Part shown: positions 9,481 to 18,176 of the stretch, one piece after another
How positions within the stretch are numbered: the stretch's first letter is position 1
Layout of the letters: every line of letters begins with the position of its first letter
Source: Paenibacillus baekrokdamisoli
GTDB taxonomy: Bacteria > Bacillota > Bacilli > Paenibacillales > Paenibacillaceae
DNA length: 64,000 bases
Direction: 5' to 3'
Assembly: GCF_003945345.1 (NCBI RefSeq)
Contig: NZ_AP019308.1
Location: forward strand, 1,116,001-1,180,000
Position numbers and translations under genes: made by a program
Notes under the pieces: generated by a model
What the model saw: only the letters and a program-made list of their open reading frames with translations
Told to the model about the DNA's origin: nothing
The model's database searches: none

Positions 9481-10236
9481 ATGAAGGTAGCTTATCGCAG
9501 CGACATTGGGCGAATTCGCCTAGTAAATGAAGATCGTGGTTGGGCGGAGCAGTCAGAGACCGGCCTTGCTTTTGCCATCGTAGCTGATGGTATGGGAGGT
9601 CACCAGGCTGGAGACGTAGCTAGTCAGCTTGCAATCGACACATTCCGTGAAGTGCTTCAAGGGACAACAGCAGCACATTCGCTAGACGAACGTAAGGTGC
9701 TTATTCGACAAGCGATTTTACAGGCGAATGAAGTTGTTTTTGACATGGCTTCACGCAATGATCAGTATCATAATATGGGTACAACCGTCGTAGCCGCACT
9801 TCTTCAAACAGAGAATGGCGTTATCGGTCATATTGGTGATAGTCGTGCGTACAAATGGAGAGACGGGGTTTTGTCCCAACTGACGGAAGATCACACACTC
9901 GTTAACGAGCTTGTGAAATCCGGACAAATAACCAGCGAAGAAGCAATTAATCATCCCCGGCGTAATGTGCTCACACGGGCATTAGGTACGGATGCGCAGG
10001 TTGAAGTAGACGTGAGAGGAATTCCTTGGGCGCCCGGCGATCTGCTCTTGCTGTGCAGCGACGGCCTGACCAACATGGTTAGCGTTCAGGAAATGACAGA
10101 GACGTTCCTGCTAGACGAGCTGGATTTGGACGGTAAAGCGGACAGGCTCGTTCAATTGGCGCTGCAAGCCGGCGGAGATGATAACATTACCGTCGTTCTG
10201 ATGCATCATGCCGAAGACACAAAGCAAGAGGAGTGA
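9481..10236 (+). CDS. prpC: PP2C-type Ser/Thr protein phosphatase
   Basis: The 251-residue metal-dependent phosphatase reverses phosphorylation by the partner kinase PrkC. Metal-binding motifs are visible: NEDRGW near residue 16, DGMGGH at 36-41, GDSRAY, CSDGLTNM, and GGDDNITV near the C-terminus. It sits between rlmN and prkC, and its stop overlaps the ribosome binding site of prkC, so phosphatase and kinase are made together. Length is normal. Confidence 0.95.
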   Translation: MKVAYRSDIGRIRLVNEDRGWAEQSETGLAFAIVADGMGGHQAGDVASQLAIDTFREVLQGTTAAHSLDERKVLIRQAILQANEVVFDMASRNDQYHNMGTTVVAALLQTENGVIGHIGDSRAYKWRDGVLSQLTEDHTLVNELVKSGQITSEEAINHPRRNVLTRALGTDAQVEVDVRGIPWAPGDLLLLCSDGLTNMVSVQEMTETFLLDELDLDGKADRLVQLALQAGGDDNITVVLMHHAEDTKQEE

Positions 10237-10241
10237 CCGAC

Positions 10242-12353
10242 ATGATAGGACATGAATTAGGCGGACGCTATGAGATCATTACCCGCATCGGCGGGGGTGG
10301 CATGGCCTTAGTCTATAAAGCACATGATATTTTATTGAATCGGAATGTTGCCGTGAAGGTACTTCGCCAACAATTTGTTCATGATGAAGAGTTTATTCGT
10401 CGTTTTCGTCGTGAAGCACAATCAGCTGCGGCTCTTTCTCATCCGAATGTCGTAAGCATTTACGATGTCGGACAAGAGGACGAGACGCATTATATTGTTA
10501 TGGAATATGTAGAGGGTCACAATCTCAACGAGATTATACAGGAGCGGGCGCCACTACAGGTTGAAGAGGCGGTCCGAATTGCCAGTCAAATTTGTGATGC
10601 TTTGGAGCATGCTCATCATAATCAAATTATTCATCGCGATATAAAGCCTCATAATATATTGATTGGTAAGAACGGTCGTGTGAAAGTAACAGATTTCGGT
10701 ATTGCCCGTGCGGTTACATCGTCCACGATTACACAGACAGGCTCTGTGTTGGGATCGGTTCATTATTTCTCGCCTGAGCATGCGAAAGGCGTCAGTACAG
10801 GAGAAAAGTCTGACTTGTACTCGCTTGGTATTGTCTTGTACCAGATGCTGACGGGAAACTTGCCGTTTCTGGGTGAAAGTCCAATCAGTGTGGCGCTCAA
10901 GCATCTACAGGAGACGTTCGAGGAACCGCGGATTATTAATCCATACATACCTCAAAGCGTTGAGAATATTATATTACGCGCAATGCGTAAAAATCCAAAT
11001 GAACGATATGCATCCGCTGATGTGATGCTTCGCGATCTTGAAACCTGTCTGAAGCCGGACCGACTCATGGAGCCGAAGGTCACGTTCAATAGTGATAGTC
11101 CTGATTTTGATGAGACTCGGGTCATGCCTGCTATTCGCGGCAGCATCTCAGAAACGATTGCTGCGCCGGTCGTAGGTAATCGTCCAGAGAAGACTGTTGT
11201 AGATACGGACACGTCCAGTCGCTGGGATTCCAAAGGCTTGGATGAGCCACGCAAGCGCAAATGGTTAAAGCCAGTTGTTACTGTCGCCACGACGTTAATT
11301 ATTATTGCACTTGTATATTGGGGCGCACAAACTGTACTGGGCTGGTTCGATATCGAGGAAGTGGACGTGCCTTATGTCGTGAACCAAACGGAGACGAATG
11401 CTCGCGCTATGCTTGAAAAAGCAGGGTTAAAGGTGGAAGAGCCGACCGTTTATTTAGAGAAAGAGGGAATTGCAAAGGATATCGTCTATGAGCAATCCAA
11501 ACCGAACCAGCGTGTTAAGGTAGGCTCGTTAATTAAACTATATGTAAGCACAGGTCCCAAAATGGAAACGATAGTGGATTATAAAGGTAAGTCATACGAC
11601 GATACCGTAGCCAGTCTTGTTGCATTGGGTGTTCCTGGGGAACAGATTAGCAAAGATGAAGAATTTAGCGATGAAGCACCTGGTACAGTCATAAAGCAAA
11701 CGCCTGAGCCGGGGGGACAATTTGATCCGAAGACGACCACTTTCTCCTTTACCGTTAGCCAAGGAAAAGAAACCATATCAATGCCTAAATTAACGGACAA
11801 GAATGAAAATGAAGCCATCGCTTTACTGAAATCTGAAGGACTTGTGATTAACAAAACAGATATTGTTCGTGCACCAAGTTATAAAGAAATTGGTACTGTA
11901 ATTGCACAGTATCCATATGAACCGGGTGCGAAGGTCTCCAAGGGCGCCGAGGTCACGTTGACGGTCAGCTCTGGATTCCCAAAGGATGCGCTCGAATATA
12001 CGTTTAATATCATGATTTCACCAGCTGTAGCGAACAAAACCAGCGAGATTCGAATTGTTTATTCCGACGCTCGAGGAGAGAATATCGAGTGGGGTAAACG
12101 CAAAATAAAAGATGTTCAGACATTCTCTGTGAAGGTCGTGCTTGATCCAAACACGGAAGCAAAAGTAAGTATTATCAGAGATGGTCAATTCGTCGATACA
12201 TTCGCTAAAAATTATGAAGAAGTAAGATCAGGCGCTGCTTCTACGCCTGAATCTGTGCCGGGCACAGATACCCCTCCAGCAGATGTGCCAGCACAAACCG
12301 AGGAGAGTAACCCAGATGGCAGCACAACCACGAACACGGTCACAACACCTTAG
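10242..12353 (+). CDS. prkC: Membrane Ser/Thr protein kinase with PASTA repeats
   Basis: The 703-residue sensor kinase has an N-terminal cytoplasmic kinase domain: glycine loop IGGGGMALVY at 16-25, catalytic lysine in VAVKVL at 39, HRDIKPHN and DFG. A transmembrane segment follows (VVTVATTLIIIALVYW, about 350-366), then three extracellular PASTA repeats beginning near VDVPYVV, ETIVDYK and ISMPKLT, and a Pro/Thr-rich tail. Such kinases bind peptidoglycan fragments and control germination and cell-wall metabolism. ATG at 10242 was preferred over an overlapping GTG at 10233 because AGAGGAG would overlap the latter. It is longer than B. subtilis PrkC (648). Its last 38 bp overlap rsgA. Confidence 0.95.
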   Translation: MIGHELGGRYEIITRIGGGGMALVYKAHDILLNRNVAVKVLRQQFVHDEEFIRRFRREAQSAAALSHPNVVSIYDVGQEDETHYIVMEYVEGHNLNEIIQERAPLQVEEAVRIASQICDALEHAHHNQIIHRDIKPHNILIGKNGRVKVTDFGIARAVTSSTITQTGSVLGSVHYFSPEHAKGVSTGEKSDLYSLGIVLYQMLTGNLPFLGESPISVALKHLQETFEEPRIINPYIPQSVENIILRAMRKNPNERYASADVMLRDLETCLKPDRLMEPKVTFNSDSPDFDETRVMPAIRGSISETIAAPVVGNRPEKTVVDTDTSSRWDSKGLDEPRKRKWLKPVVTVATTLIIIALVYWGAQTVLGWFDIEEVDVPYVVNQTETNARAMLEKAGLKVEEPTVYLEKEGIAKDIVYEQSKPNQRVKVGSLIKLYVSTGPKMETIVDYKGKSYDDTVASLVALGVPGEQISKDEEFSDEAPGTVIKQTPEPGGQFDPKTTTFSFTVSQGKETISMPKLTDKNENEAIALLKSEGLVINKTDIVRAPSYKEIGTVIAQYPYEPGAKVSKGAEVTLTVSSGFPKDALEYTFNIMISPAVANKTSEIRIVYSDARGENIEWGKRKIKDVQTFSVKVVLDPNTEAKVSIIRDGQFVDTFAKNYEEVRSGAASTPESVPGTDTPPADVPAQTEESNPDGSTTTNTVTTP

Positions 12354-13281
12354 TAATGGAACCGATGAAGGGCAGGTCGGTCGTATCGTCAAAGCGTTAA
12401 GCGGATATTATTATGTCCTTCCGTTAGAAGCAGAGATGGATTCCAAACCGATTCAATGTCGAGCACGAGGGATATTTAGAAAGAATGACGAATCACCGCT
12501 TGTCGGTGATTTGGTTCGTTATGAACGGACGGAGAATGGGGAAGGGGCGGTCAATTCAATCTTGCCCCGCATCTCTGAGCTAATTCGTCCACAGGTAGCC
12601 AACATTGATCTTGCAGTGCTTGTTTTCTCCGTCACGGAGCCAGCTTTGAATCTGCAGCTTCTTGATAAATTTCTTGTACACATCGAGCATGCAGGTATTG
12701 ATGCGGTGTTGTGCCTGAGTAAGCAAGATTTGACCGAGGAAGGCAAGGGTTCAGAAGAGGCTCGACAATCGATGGAGGAAGTTCTACGTATCTACCAGCC
12801 AATTGGCTACGATGTTCTAGTGACAAGCTCTAGACAAGGTGAAGGTACCTCTGCCCTGTTAGAGCGCTTGAAGGGGCATCTAGCCGTGTTCGCTGGTCAG
12901 TCGGGTGTTGGGAAGTCTTCTTTGCTCAATGCGCTTGTACCTGGCTTGACGCTCGAGACGAACGCTATTAGTAACAGACTTGGGCGCGGTAAGCATACGA
13001 CTCGTCATGTGGAGCTGATTAATATCGGTGGCAGCTACGTAGCCGATACGCCAGGCTTCAGTCAACTGGACTTCGCGGAGCTAGGCATCGAGGAGCTTGG
13101 AAGCTGCTTCAGGGAGATGCGAGAGCTGTCATCAGATTGCAAATTTCGTGGCTGCACACATACGCATGAACCTGACTGCGCAGTGCTTCGTGCTGTTGCG
13201 GCTGGCGAGATAGCGGCTACCCGTCACGATAACTATGTATTGTTTTTGGCCGAAATGAAAGAGAAAAAGCGGAGGTACTGA
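12316..13281 (+). CDS. rsgA: Ribosome small-subunit GTPase RsgA (CpgA)
   Basis: The 321-residue circularly permuted GTPase helps mature the 30S subunit. Order of motifs shows the permutation: an N-terminal OB-fold, then G4-like LSKQDL, then P-loop [13 protein letters not shown]2 TTRHVEL and G3 DTPGF, and a C-terminal zinc site with [15 protein letters not shown]4 has Ser in place of the usual Asn or Thr. ATG at 12316 has GAGGAGAG eight bases upstream, inside the prkC coding region, so the genes overlap by 38 bp. rpe follows after one base. Confidence 0.95.
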   Translation: MAAQPRTRSQHLSNGTDEGQVGRIVKALSGYYYVLPLEAEMDSKPIQCRARGIFRKNDESPLVGDLVRYERTENGEGAVNSILPRISELIRPQVANIDLAVLVFSVTEPALNLQLLDKFLVHIEHAGIDAVLCLSKQDLTEEGKGSEEARQSMEEVLRIYQPIGYDVLVTSSRQGEGTSALLERLKGHLAVFAGQSGVGKSSLLNALVPGLTLETNAISNRLGRGKHTTRHVELINIGGSYVADTPGFSQLDFAELGIEELGSCFREMRELSSDCKFRGCTHTHEPDCAVLRAVAAGEIAATRHDNYVLFLAEMKEKKRRY

Positions 13282-13282
13282 C

Positions 13283-13927
13283 ATGTCTATCATTGCACCA
13301 TCCATTTTATCGGCAGACTTTGCCTCATTAGCAGAAGATATTAAAGACGTGGAACATGCGGGTGCTGATTGGATTCATATTGATGTGATGGACGGTCATT
13401 TCGTACCGAATCTAACGTTCGGACCGCTTGTTGTAAGTGCCGTAAGATCGTATACAAAGCTTACTTTTGACGTTCATTTGATGATTCAGCGTCCTGAAGA
13501 ATATATTGCCGCATTCATTGCTGCAGGAGCTGATCGCATAACCGTTCATGCTGAAGCATGTATTCATCTTCATCGGGTCATTCATCTAATTAAGGAAGCC
13601 GGTCTGCCTGCTGGCGTTGCGCTTAACCCCGCTACACCTTTAAGTGCAATCGAGAATATACTTGATGATCTTGACTTGGTTCTAATCATGACGGTTAATC
13701 CTGGGTTCGGTGGGCAACAATTTATCCCGCAGTCTCTGGAGAAGATAAGACAGCTTAAGGGGATGCTTGAAGCAAGAGGCTTGCATCAAACTTATATTCA
13801 GGTTGATGGAGGCATAAACAGCCATACAGCAGCTTTGGTAAGAGAAGCGGGTGCACATGTATTAGTCGCTGGCAACGCTGTATTCACTCAACAAGATCGT
13901 GCTGCTGCGATTGCTTCACTAAGATAG
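13283..13927 (+). CDS. rpe: Ribulose-phosphate 3-epimerase
   Basis: The 214-residue TIM-barrel enzyme interconverts ribulose-5-phosphate and xylulose-5-phosphate in the pentose phosphate pathway. Motifs include [22 protein letters not shown] with metal ligands, FDVHLMI, and the phosphate-binding QVDGGIN and AGNAVF. The binding site CGGAGGT lies within the end of rsgA. The rsgA-rpe pairing is conserved in Bacillus. Length is typical. Confidence 0.96.
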   Translation: MSIIAPSILSADFASLAEDIKDVEHAGADWIHIDVMDGHFVPNLTFGPLVVSAVRSYTKLTFDVHLMIQRPEEYIAAFIAAGADRITVHAEACIHLHRVIHLIKEAGLPAGVALNPATPLSAIENILDDLDLVLIMTVNPGFGGQQFIPQSLEKIRQLKGMLEARGLHQTYIQVDGGINSHTAALVREAGAHVLVAGNAVFTQQDRAAAIASLR

Positions 13928-13939
13928 GGGGCGATAACG

Positions 13940-14203
13940 ATGGGAGAGCGTGTCAAAACCATCTTTCTTCTCCTTCTCTATTCGCTGATCTGCGGCTTGC
14001 TGCTTTCAATCTTTCCTGTCATCGCAAGCCCAATCCGCTATGTATTTTCATTGTTGGCTCTGGTTCTCGGCATTTATAGTTTTCGTCGATTCGAGTCGAT
14101 TCGTTCGAGGATTTTGCTTTGTGTTCTGGCGATTGTGTTCTTTATCTTGTTCACATTTATAATCGCAGCGGTTACTTATTTGAAGACAAACCCGCCAACT
14201 TAA
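13940..14203 (+). CDS. Small hydrophobic membrane protein, unknown function
   Basis: This 87-residue protein is mostly membrane segments: about 8-31, 34-50 and 58-80, separated by a short basic loop (RRFESIRSR). The start ATG at 13940 follows GGGGGCGATAACG, 12 bp after rpe, so it is probably co-transcribed with rsgA and rpe. In B. subtilis this position holds thiN (thiamine pyrophosphokinase), to which this protein shows no resemblance. I do not recognise the family. A terminator follows at 14274-14309. Confidence 0.75.
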   Translation: MGERVKTIFLLLLYSLICGLLLSIFPVIASPIRYVFSLLALVLGIYSFRRFESIRSRILLCVLAIVFFILFTFIIAAVTYLKTNPPT

Positions 14204-14273
14204 ATGTTCAATCGGTAAGGAGAACTGCTCCCTGCCCAACAATGGAATAGGACAGTCCAGCACCGCATAGTAT

Positions 14274-14309
14274 GGTTACATGAACGAAGGTTCTTGTAGC
14301 CTTTTTTTA
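14274..14309 (+). terminator. Terminator after the rpe/membrane-protein operon
   Basis: GGTTACATGAAC pairs with GTTCTTGTAGCC around a GAAG loop, with one mismatch and one G-T pair, followed by seven T. It precedes spoVM, so spoVM should have its own promoter between here and 14436; none was identified confidently. Confidence 0.8.
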
Positions 14310-14436
14310 TTGCCTAATTTAGGAAGGTGAAGGAGCCGTTTCGGAGGATGAATGGCAGATAAGCATTATAGCGACTGGATTGGAATAGAATGAACGGGAC
14401 GGATGCGGAAGGAACATCTTTTAGGAGGGGTGGAGC

Positions 14437-14517
14437 ATGAAATTCTACACAATTAAACTACCGAAATTTCTGGGCGGATTCGTTAAAGCGATTTTGAATA
14501 CGTTCCAAAAAAATTAA
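14437..14517 (+). CDS. spoVM: Stage V sporulation protein SpoVM
   Basis: The 26-residue reading frame starts MKFYTIKLPKFLGG and continues FVKAILNTFQKN. The first 14 residues are the same as I remember for B. subtilis SpoVM, an amphipathic helix that recognises the convex forespore membrane and anchors the SpoIVA coat platform. AGGAGGGGTGG lies immediately upstream. Position next to rpmB and downstream of rpe is also conserved. It is too short for most automatic gene calls. It shows that the organism makes endospores. Confidence 0.95.
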   Translation: MKFYTIKLPKFLGGFVKAILNTFQKN

Positions 14518-14621
14518 CGCCTATGAAGCAAGCCGGTATCAGTATCGAAATCAAGCATGCGGAGTCCCTTATACAGAAGACGGCGGTGATTGGAACAGCT
14601 GTCTTTTGTGCTACGATATGC

Positions 14622-14654
14622 AAAAAAGCACCTGATTCAATCAGGTGCTTTTTG
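14622..14654. terminator. Bidirectional terminator between spoVM and rpmB
   Basis: AAAAAGCACCTGAT pairs perfectly with its complement at 14640-14653. A-run on one side and T-run on the other let it serve spoVM (plus) and rpmB (minus). Confidence 0.85.
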
Positions 14655-14671
14655 TCCATGGCTTAATGCCG

Positions 14672-14860
14672 TTATACGCGAGTAACTTTACCAGCTTTAA
14701 GAGCACGTGTGCTAACGTAAACGCGTTTCGGTTTGCCGTCAACTAGAATGCGAACTTTTTGAACGTTAACGCCCCAAGTGCGGCGGTTTTTGTTGTTAGC
14801 GTGTGATACGTGGTTACCTGATCCAGGGCTTTTGCCCGTAAGGAAACATTTGCGTGACAT
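14672..14860 (-). CDS. rpmB: Ribosomal protein bL28
   Basis: The 62-residue large-subunit protein begins [20 protein letters not shown] and has the conserved [13 protein letters not shown] and the [13 protein letters not shown] tail. The ATG (complement of 14858-14860) is preceded by GGGAGGTG on the minus strand. It is transcribed opposite to all its neighbours, as in B. subtilis, from a well-formed promoter at 14907-14935, and ends at the shared terminator. Confidence 0.96.
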   Translation of the reverse strand: MSRKCFLTGKSPGSGNHVSHANNKNRRTWGVNVQKVRILVDGKPKRVYVSTRALKAGKVTRV

Positions 14861-14906
14861 GGAATACACCTCCCTTGAAGACCCATGCAATTAAACAGAC
14901 TCCAAT

Positions 14907-14935
14907 ATAATAGCATATTATAGTCCATCCATCAA
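14907..14935 (-). promoter_or_regulatory. Sigma-A-type promoter for rpmB
   Basis: On the minus strand TTGATG and TATTAT are separated by exactly 17 bp, with an extended -10 TGC directly before TATTAT. It lies 47 bp upstream of the rpmB start. Confidence 0.65.
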
Positions 14936-15078
14936 GCGTTTGAAAGTACCTTCTTATGATGGATAAGGGCGATAAAAGCAGATAATAGACGTATAGTAGG
15001 GACTGGACTTCTAAATCGTCGTTATTTATAGTACAATGTTGATTAGTCCATAAGATAAACGGTGAAGGAGTGGTATCC

Positions 15079-15438
15079 ATGCCTCTACAGATTGCTACAG
15101 AACTGGGAAATGTATTCATTACGGACCACGTAGTCTCCGTTCTAGCCGGTTCGGCGGCACTGGACTGTTATGGACTTGTTGGTATGGCTTCAAGAAAACA
15201 GCTTAAAGATGGAATTGCAGAACTGCTAGGCCGGGACAACTTGTCACGCGGTGTAGAAGTTCGCCGAGAGAATGAACAAATACACATTGATCTATACATC
15301 ATCGTGAGCTATGGTACAAAAATATCTGAAGTGGCGCATAACATTCAGTCTAAAGTGAAGTATGTGCTAAATGATGTAGTTGGCATTAAGGTTGACTATG
15401 TTAATATTTTTGTGCAAGGCGTGCGTGTATCTCGGTAG
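15079..15438 (+). CDS. yloU: Asp23/Gls24 family envelope stress protein YloU
   Basis: The 119-residue product contains the Asp23 core (GNVFITDHVVSVLAG, then the VDLYIIVSYG-like strand and the VGIKVDYVNIFVQGV end). Family members are linked to cell-envelope stress and, next to fakA, perhaps to lipid homeostasis. ATG at 15079 is preceded by GAAGGAG. A possible promoter -10 (TACAAT) lies at 15032-15037 with a weak -35. fakA starts 16 bp after the stop; the pair is conserved across Firmicutes. Confidence 0.9.
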   Translation: MPLQIATELGNVFITDHVVSVLAGSAALDCYGLVGMASRKQLKDGIAELLGRDNLSRGVEVRRENEQIHIDLYIIVSYGTKISEVAHNIQSKVKYVLNDVVGIKVDYVNIFVQGVRVSR

Positions 15439-15454
15439 GAAGGGGAATCATCGC

Positions 15455-17293
15455 TTGACTAAACGTTCAATTAACGGATCTGACTTGGCGAGTATGGTGC
15501 ATAGTGGTGCGGAATGTTTACAACGTCATGTTGAACACATTAATGCACTTAATGTATTTCCAGTACCCGATGGAGATACCGGAACCAATATGAATTTAAC
15601 AATGACTACGGGAACCCGTGAATTGAATAGCAAACCTTCACAGTCTGCTGGAAAAGTTGCGGAAGCGCTTTCCAAAGGATTGCTAATGGGGGCACGCGGC
15701 AACTCTGGTGTTATATTGTCCCAGCTTTTTCGAGGATTTGCAAAAAGTATCGCTGCACAAGAGCAAATTGATCCGATTCAGTTTGCTGCAGCCCTGCAAA
15801 ATGGTGTTGATATGGCATACAAGGCTGTCGTAAAGCCTGTTGAGGGAACTATTCTGACTGTTGCCAAGGATACGGCTAAACATGCGGTCTCCTATGCGAG
15901 ACGAGCAACCGATATGGTCGATTTGATGCGTGAGGTTCATGAGCGGGCGAATGAATCACTTCAGCGTACGCCAGATTTGCTTCCTGTTCTCAAACAAGTG
16001 GGCGTCGTCGATTCAGGCGGACAAGGTCTTGTTTTCATATATGAGGGCTTTCTTAGAGCTTTGTCCAGTGATCGTGCTTCGGATGAATATAATAACGCTA
16101 TTTCGATGGAATCCGCTTTGCCAGAAGCCTATAAAGCTGCTTTACCTATCAAGCCAGCGTTTACACCTTCACTACCAAATCTTAAGAGTGCTCAATCCCA
16201 ATTGTCTACGGAGACTATTGAATTTCTATATGATATGGAATTCTTTATCAATCGCAAGCTAGCAGGTCGTAGTGTGCTTCGATTTGATGAAGCGTTGTAC
16301 AAAGGCATGCTAAGCAGAGATGGAGATTCCATACTGGTTATAACCGATGATGAAGTCATTAAAGTTCATGTTCACACACGCAAGCCTGGTGATGTTCTGA
16401 ACCATTCACTTCCTTACGGAGAATTAACCGACATTCATATTCTTAATATGCGTCAGCAGCATCGGGACTTACTTCTCCTTAATGAACAGTCAGGCGTTGC
16501 CTTACAGGATGAAAACATACAGCACGAAGCCGTAGTTACATCTAGCGTGGAGGATGATGCTCTAGGACTTGCTGTTCCAGAGGTGCTGACAGGTACGCCG
16601 GCACATCAAGTTCCAGCTGGTCAGGCCCATGAAGCAGCCCCCTTTGGGATTATTGCCGTCGCTATGGGAGAAGGAATCCGATCCATTTTCCTTGAGAATA
16701 ACGTAGATGTTGTATTGTCAGGCGGGCAAACGATGAATCCCTCAACGGAGGACTTTGTCAATGCAATCGCAACGCTATCTACGGAGTATATCTACTTGCT
16801 GCCTAACAATGGGAATATCATTCTGGCCGCACAGCAGGCAGCTGATCTATCCGGCAGGAATGTAATCGTTATCCCTTCCAAGACTATTCCGCAGGGACTT
16901 GCTGCTATGCTCGCTTTCATGGATGAAGCTACGGCTGAAGAGAACGCGGAAGCGATGAAACAGGCAGTGTCCCAGGTTCGATCAGGTCAGGTGACACATG
17001 CCGTTCGAGACACGGTTATAGATGGGATCGAGATTCAAGAGGGCGATTATATTGGTATTCTTGAGAAATCGATTGTAACGGCATCGCCAAGTCTCCAGGA
17101 AGCCTGCAGTGAGCTGTTAATTGCGATGTTAGAGGACGGCGGCGAGCTTGTTACGATATTGACTGGTGAGCAGGCTGACGGAGAAGAGACGGCTGCATTA
17201 GTTGATTGGATAAAGTCGGCATATCCAGAAGCTGAATTGGAAGTGCATGAAGGCGGACAACCGCTGTATCCATATCTTTTTGCAGTGGAATAG
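15455..17293 (+). CDS. fakA: Fatty acid kinase catalytic subunit FakA (DAK-domain protein YloV)
   Basis: The 612-residue protein has an N-terminal DhaL/Dak2 kinase domain: NVFPVPDGDTGTNM is the metal/ATP aspartate motif and GARGNSGVILSQ the nucleotide loop. Middle and C-terminal FakA domains follow (PNNGNIILAAQQA). FakA phosphorylates fatty acids held by FakB (DegV) proteins so exogenous or recycled fatty acids enter phospholipid synthesis. TTG at 15455 has AGGAAGGGG upstream; the frame extends into yloU without a site. It is longer than B. subtilis YloV (~550), mainly through a linker near residues 345-390. degV follows 12 bp later, giving a complete FakA/FakB pair. Confidence 0.92.
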   Translation: MTKRSINGSDLASMVHSGAECLQRHVEHINALNVFPVPDGDTGTNMNLTMTTGTRELNSKPSQSAGKVAEALSKGLLMGARGNSGVILSQLFRGFAKSIAAQEQIDPIQFAAALQNGVDMAYKAVVKPVEGTILTVAKDTAKHAVSYARRATDMVDLMREVHERANESLQRTPDLLPVLKQVGVVDSGGQGLVFIYEGFLRALSSDRASDEYNNAISMESALPEAYKAALPIKPAFTPSLPNLKSAQSQLSTETIEFLYDMEFFINRKLAGRSVLRFDEALYKGMLSRDGDSILVITDDEVIKVHVHTRKPGDVLNHSLPYGELTDIHILNMRQQHRDLLLLNEQSGVALQDENIQHEAVVTSSVEDDALGLAVPEVLTGTPAHQVPAGQAHEAAPFGIIAVAMGEGIRSIFLENNVDVVLSGGQTMNPSTEDFVNAIATLSTEYIYLLPNNGNIILAAQQAADLSGRNVIVIPSKTIPQGLAAMLAFMDEATAEENAEAMKQAVSQVRSGQVTHAVRDTVIDGIEIQEGDYIGILEKSIVTASPSLQEACSELLIAMLEDGGELVTILTGEQADGEETAALVDWIKSAYPEAELEVHEGGQPLYPYLFAVE

Positions 17294-17305
17294 GGGTGAT
17301 TAGTG

Positions 17306-18166
17306 ATGAGCCAAGTGAAAATCGTGACAGATAGCACATCAGATATTCCTAAGCGTGTCCGTGAACAGCTCGATATTGAAATGGTTCCATTACAAGTGAT
17401 ATTTGGTGAAGAAACCTATTTGGATGCGAAGACAATCAGCGCAAGCCAATTTTATGAGAAGTTGATGGCGTCAACAACGCTTCCTACGACCTCGCAGCCA
17501 TCGCCAGCCGAGTTTGAGGAGACCTATCAGAGGATCCTACAGAAGAATCCGGGCTCACCTATTATTTCCATTCACATCTCATCGGCAATTAGCGGGACAT
17601 ATCAATCTGCGGTGCTCGGTTCTACCCTATTAGAAGAACCAAGTGAACGTGATATTACTGTGATCGATTCAAAATCAGCTTCATATGGTGCAGGCATGCT
17701 CGTCGTGAAGGCAGCTGAAATGGCTGCGGCAGGTGAATCCAAAGAAGCCATTTTGAAGGAAATCGATCGAATCAGTAAGGATCAACGACTCTATTTCTTC
17801 GTCGATTCCCTGGAATATCTACAGAAGGGTGGTCGAATTGGCAAAGCAGCCGCTTTGTTCGGTTCGATTCTGAATATTAAACCCATTCTTTCCTTAGATG
17901 AGGCTGGTACGGTAATTGTCATCGATAAGGTGCGTGGAACTAATAAAGCAATGAGTCGGTTTATTGAGCTTTTTAAGCATGATTTTGGTAATGATCCCGT
18001 TGAGATGACGGTAGCTTGGTCATTTAAGAGCGAGGTTGCACTTGAGCTTGCAGCTCTGGCGCAAACACAGCTAAACGTACGTAATATACGGCAAACTGAG
18101 ATCGGAGCAGTAATCGGCACACATGTCGGTCCGGGTACTGCTGCGCTATTTATAAGCCGGGTGTGA
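17306..18166 (+). CDS. fakB: DegV family fatty-acid-binding protein (FakB type)
   Basis: The 286-residue DegV protein begins SQVKIVTDSTSDIP, with the conserved fatty-acid carboxylate-binding region TSQPSPAEF and ISSAISGTYQS. Such proteins hold the acyl chain for FakA. It lies directly after fakA, supporting a kinase/carrier pair; B. subtilis has sdaAB-sdaAA at this position instead. ATG at 17306 is used with GGGGTGATT upstream. Length is typical for DegV proteins (~280). Which acyl chain it prefers cannot be read from sequence. Confidence 0.9.
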   Translation: MSQVKIVTDSTSDIPKRVREQLDIEMVPLQVIFGEETYLDAKTISASQFYEKLMASTTLPTTSQPSPAEFEETYQRILQKNPGSPIISIHISSAISGTYQSAVLGSTLLEEPSERDITVIDSKSASYGAGMLVVKAAEMAAAGESKEAILKEIDRISKDQRLYFFVDSLEYLQKGGRIGKAAALFGSILNIKPILSLDEAGTVIVIDKVRGTNKAMSRFIELFKHDFGNDPVEMTVAWSFKSEVALELAALAQTQLNVRNIRQTEIGAVIGTHVGPGTAALFISRV

Positions 18167-18176
18167 GGTTGTCACA

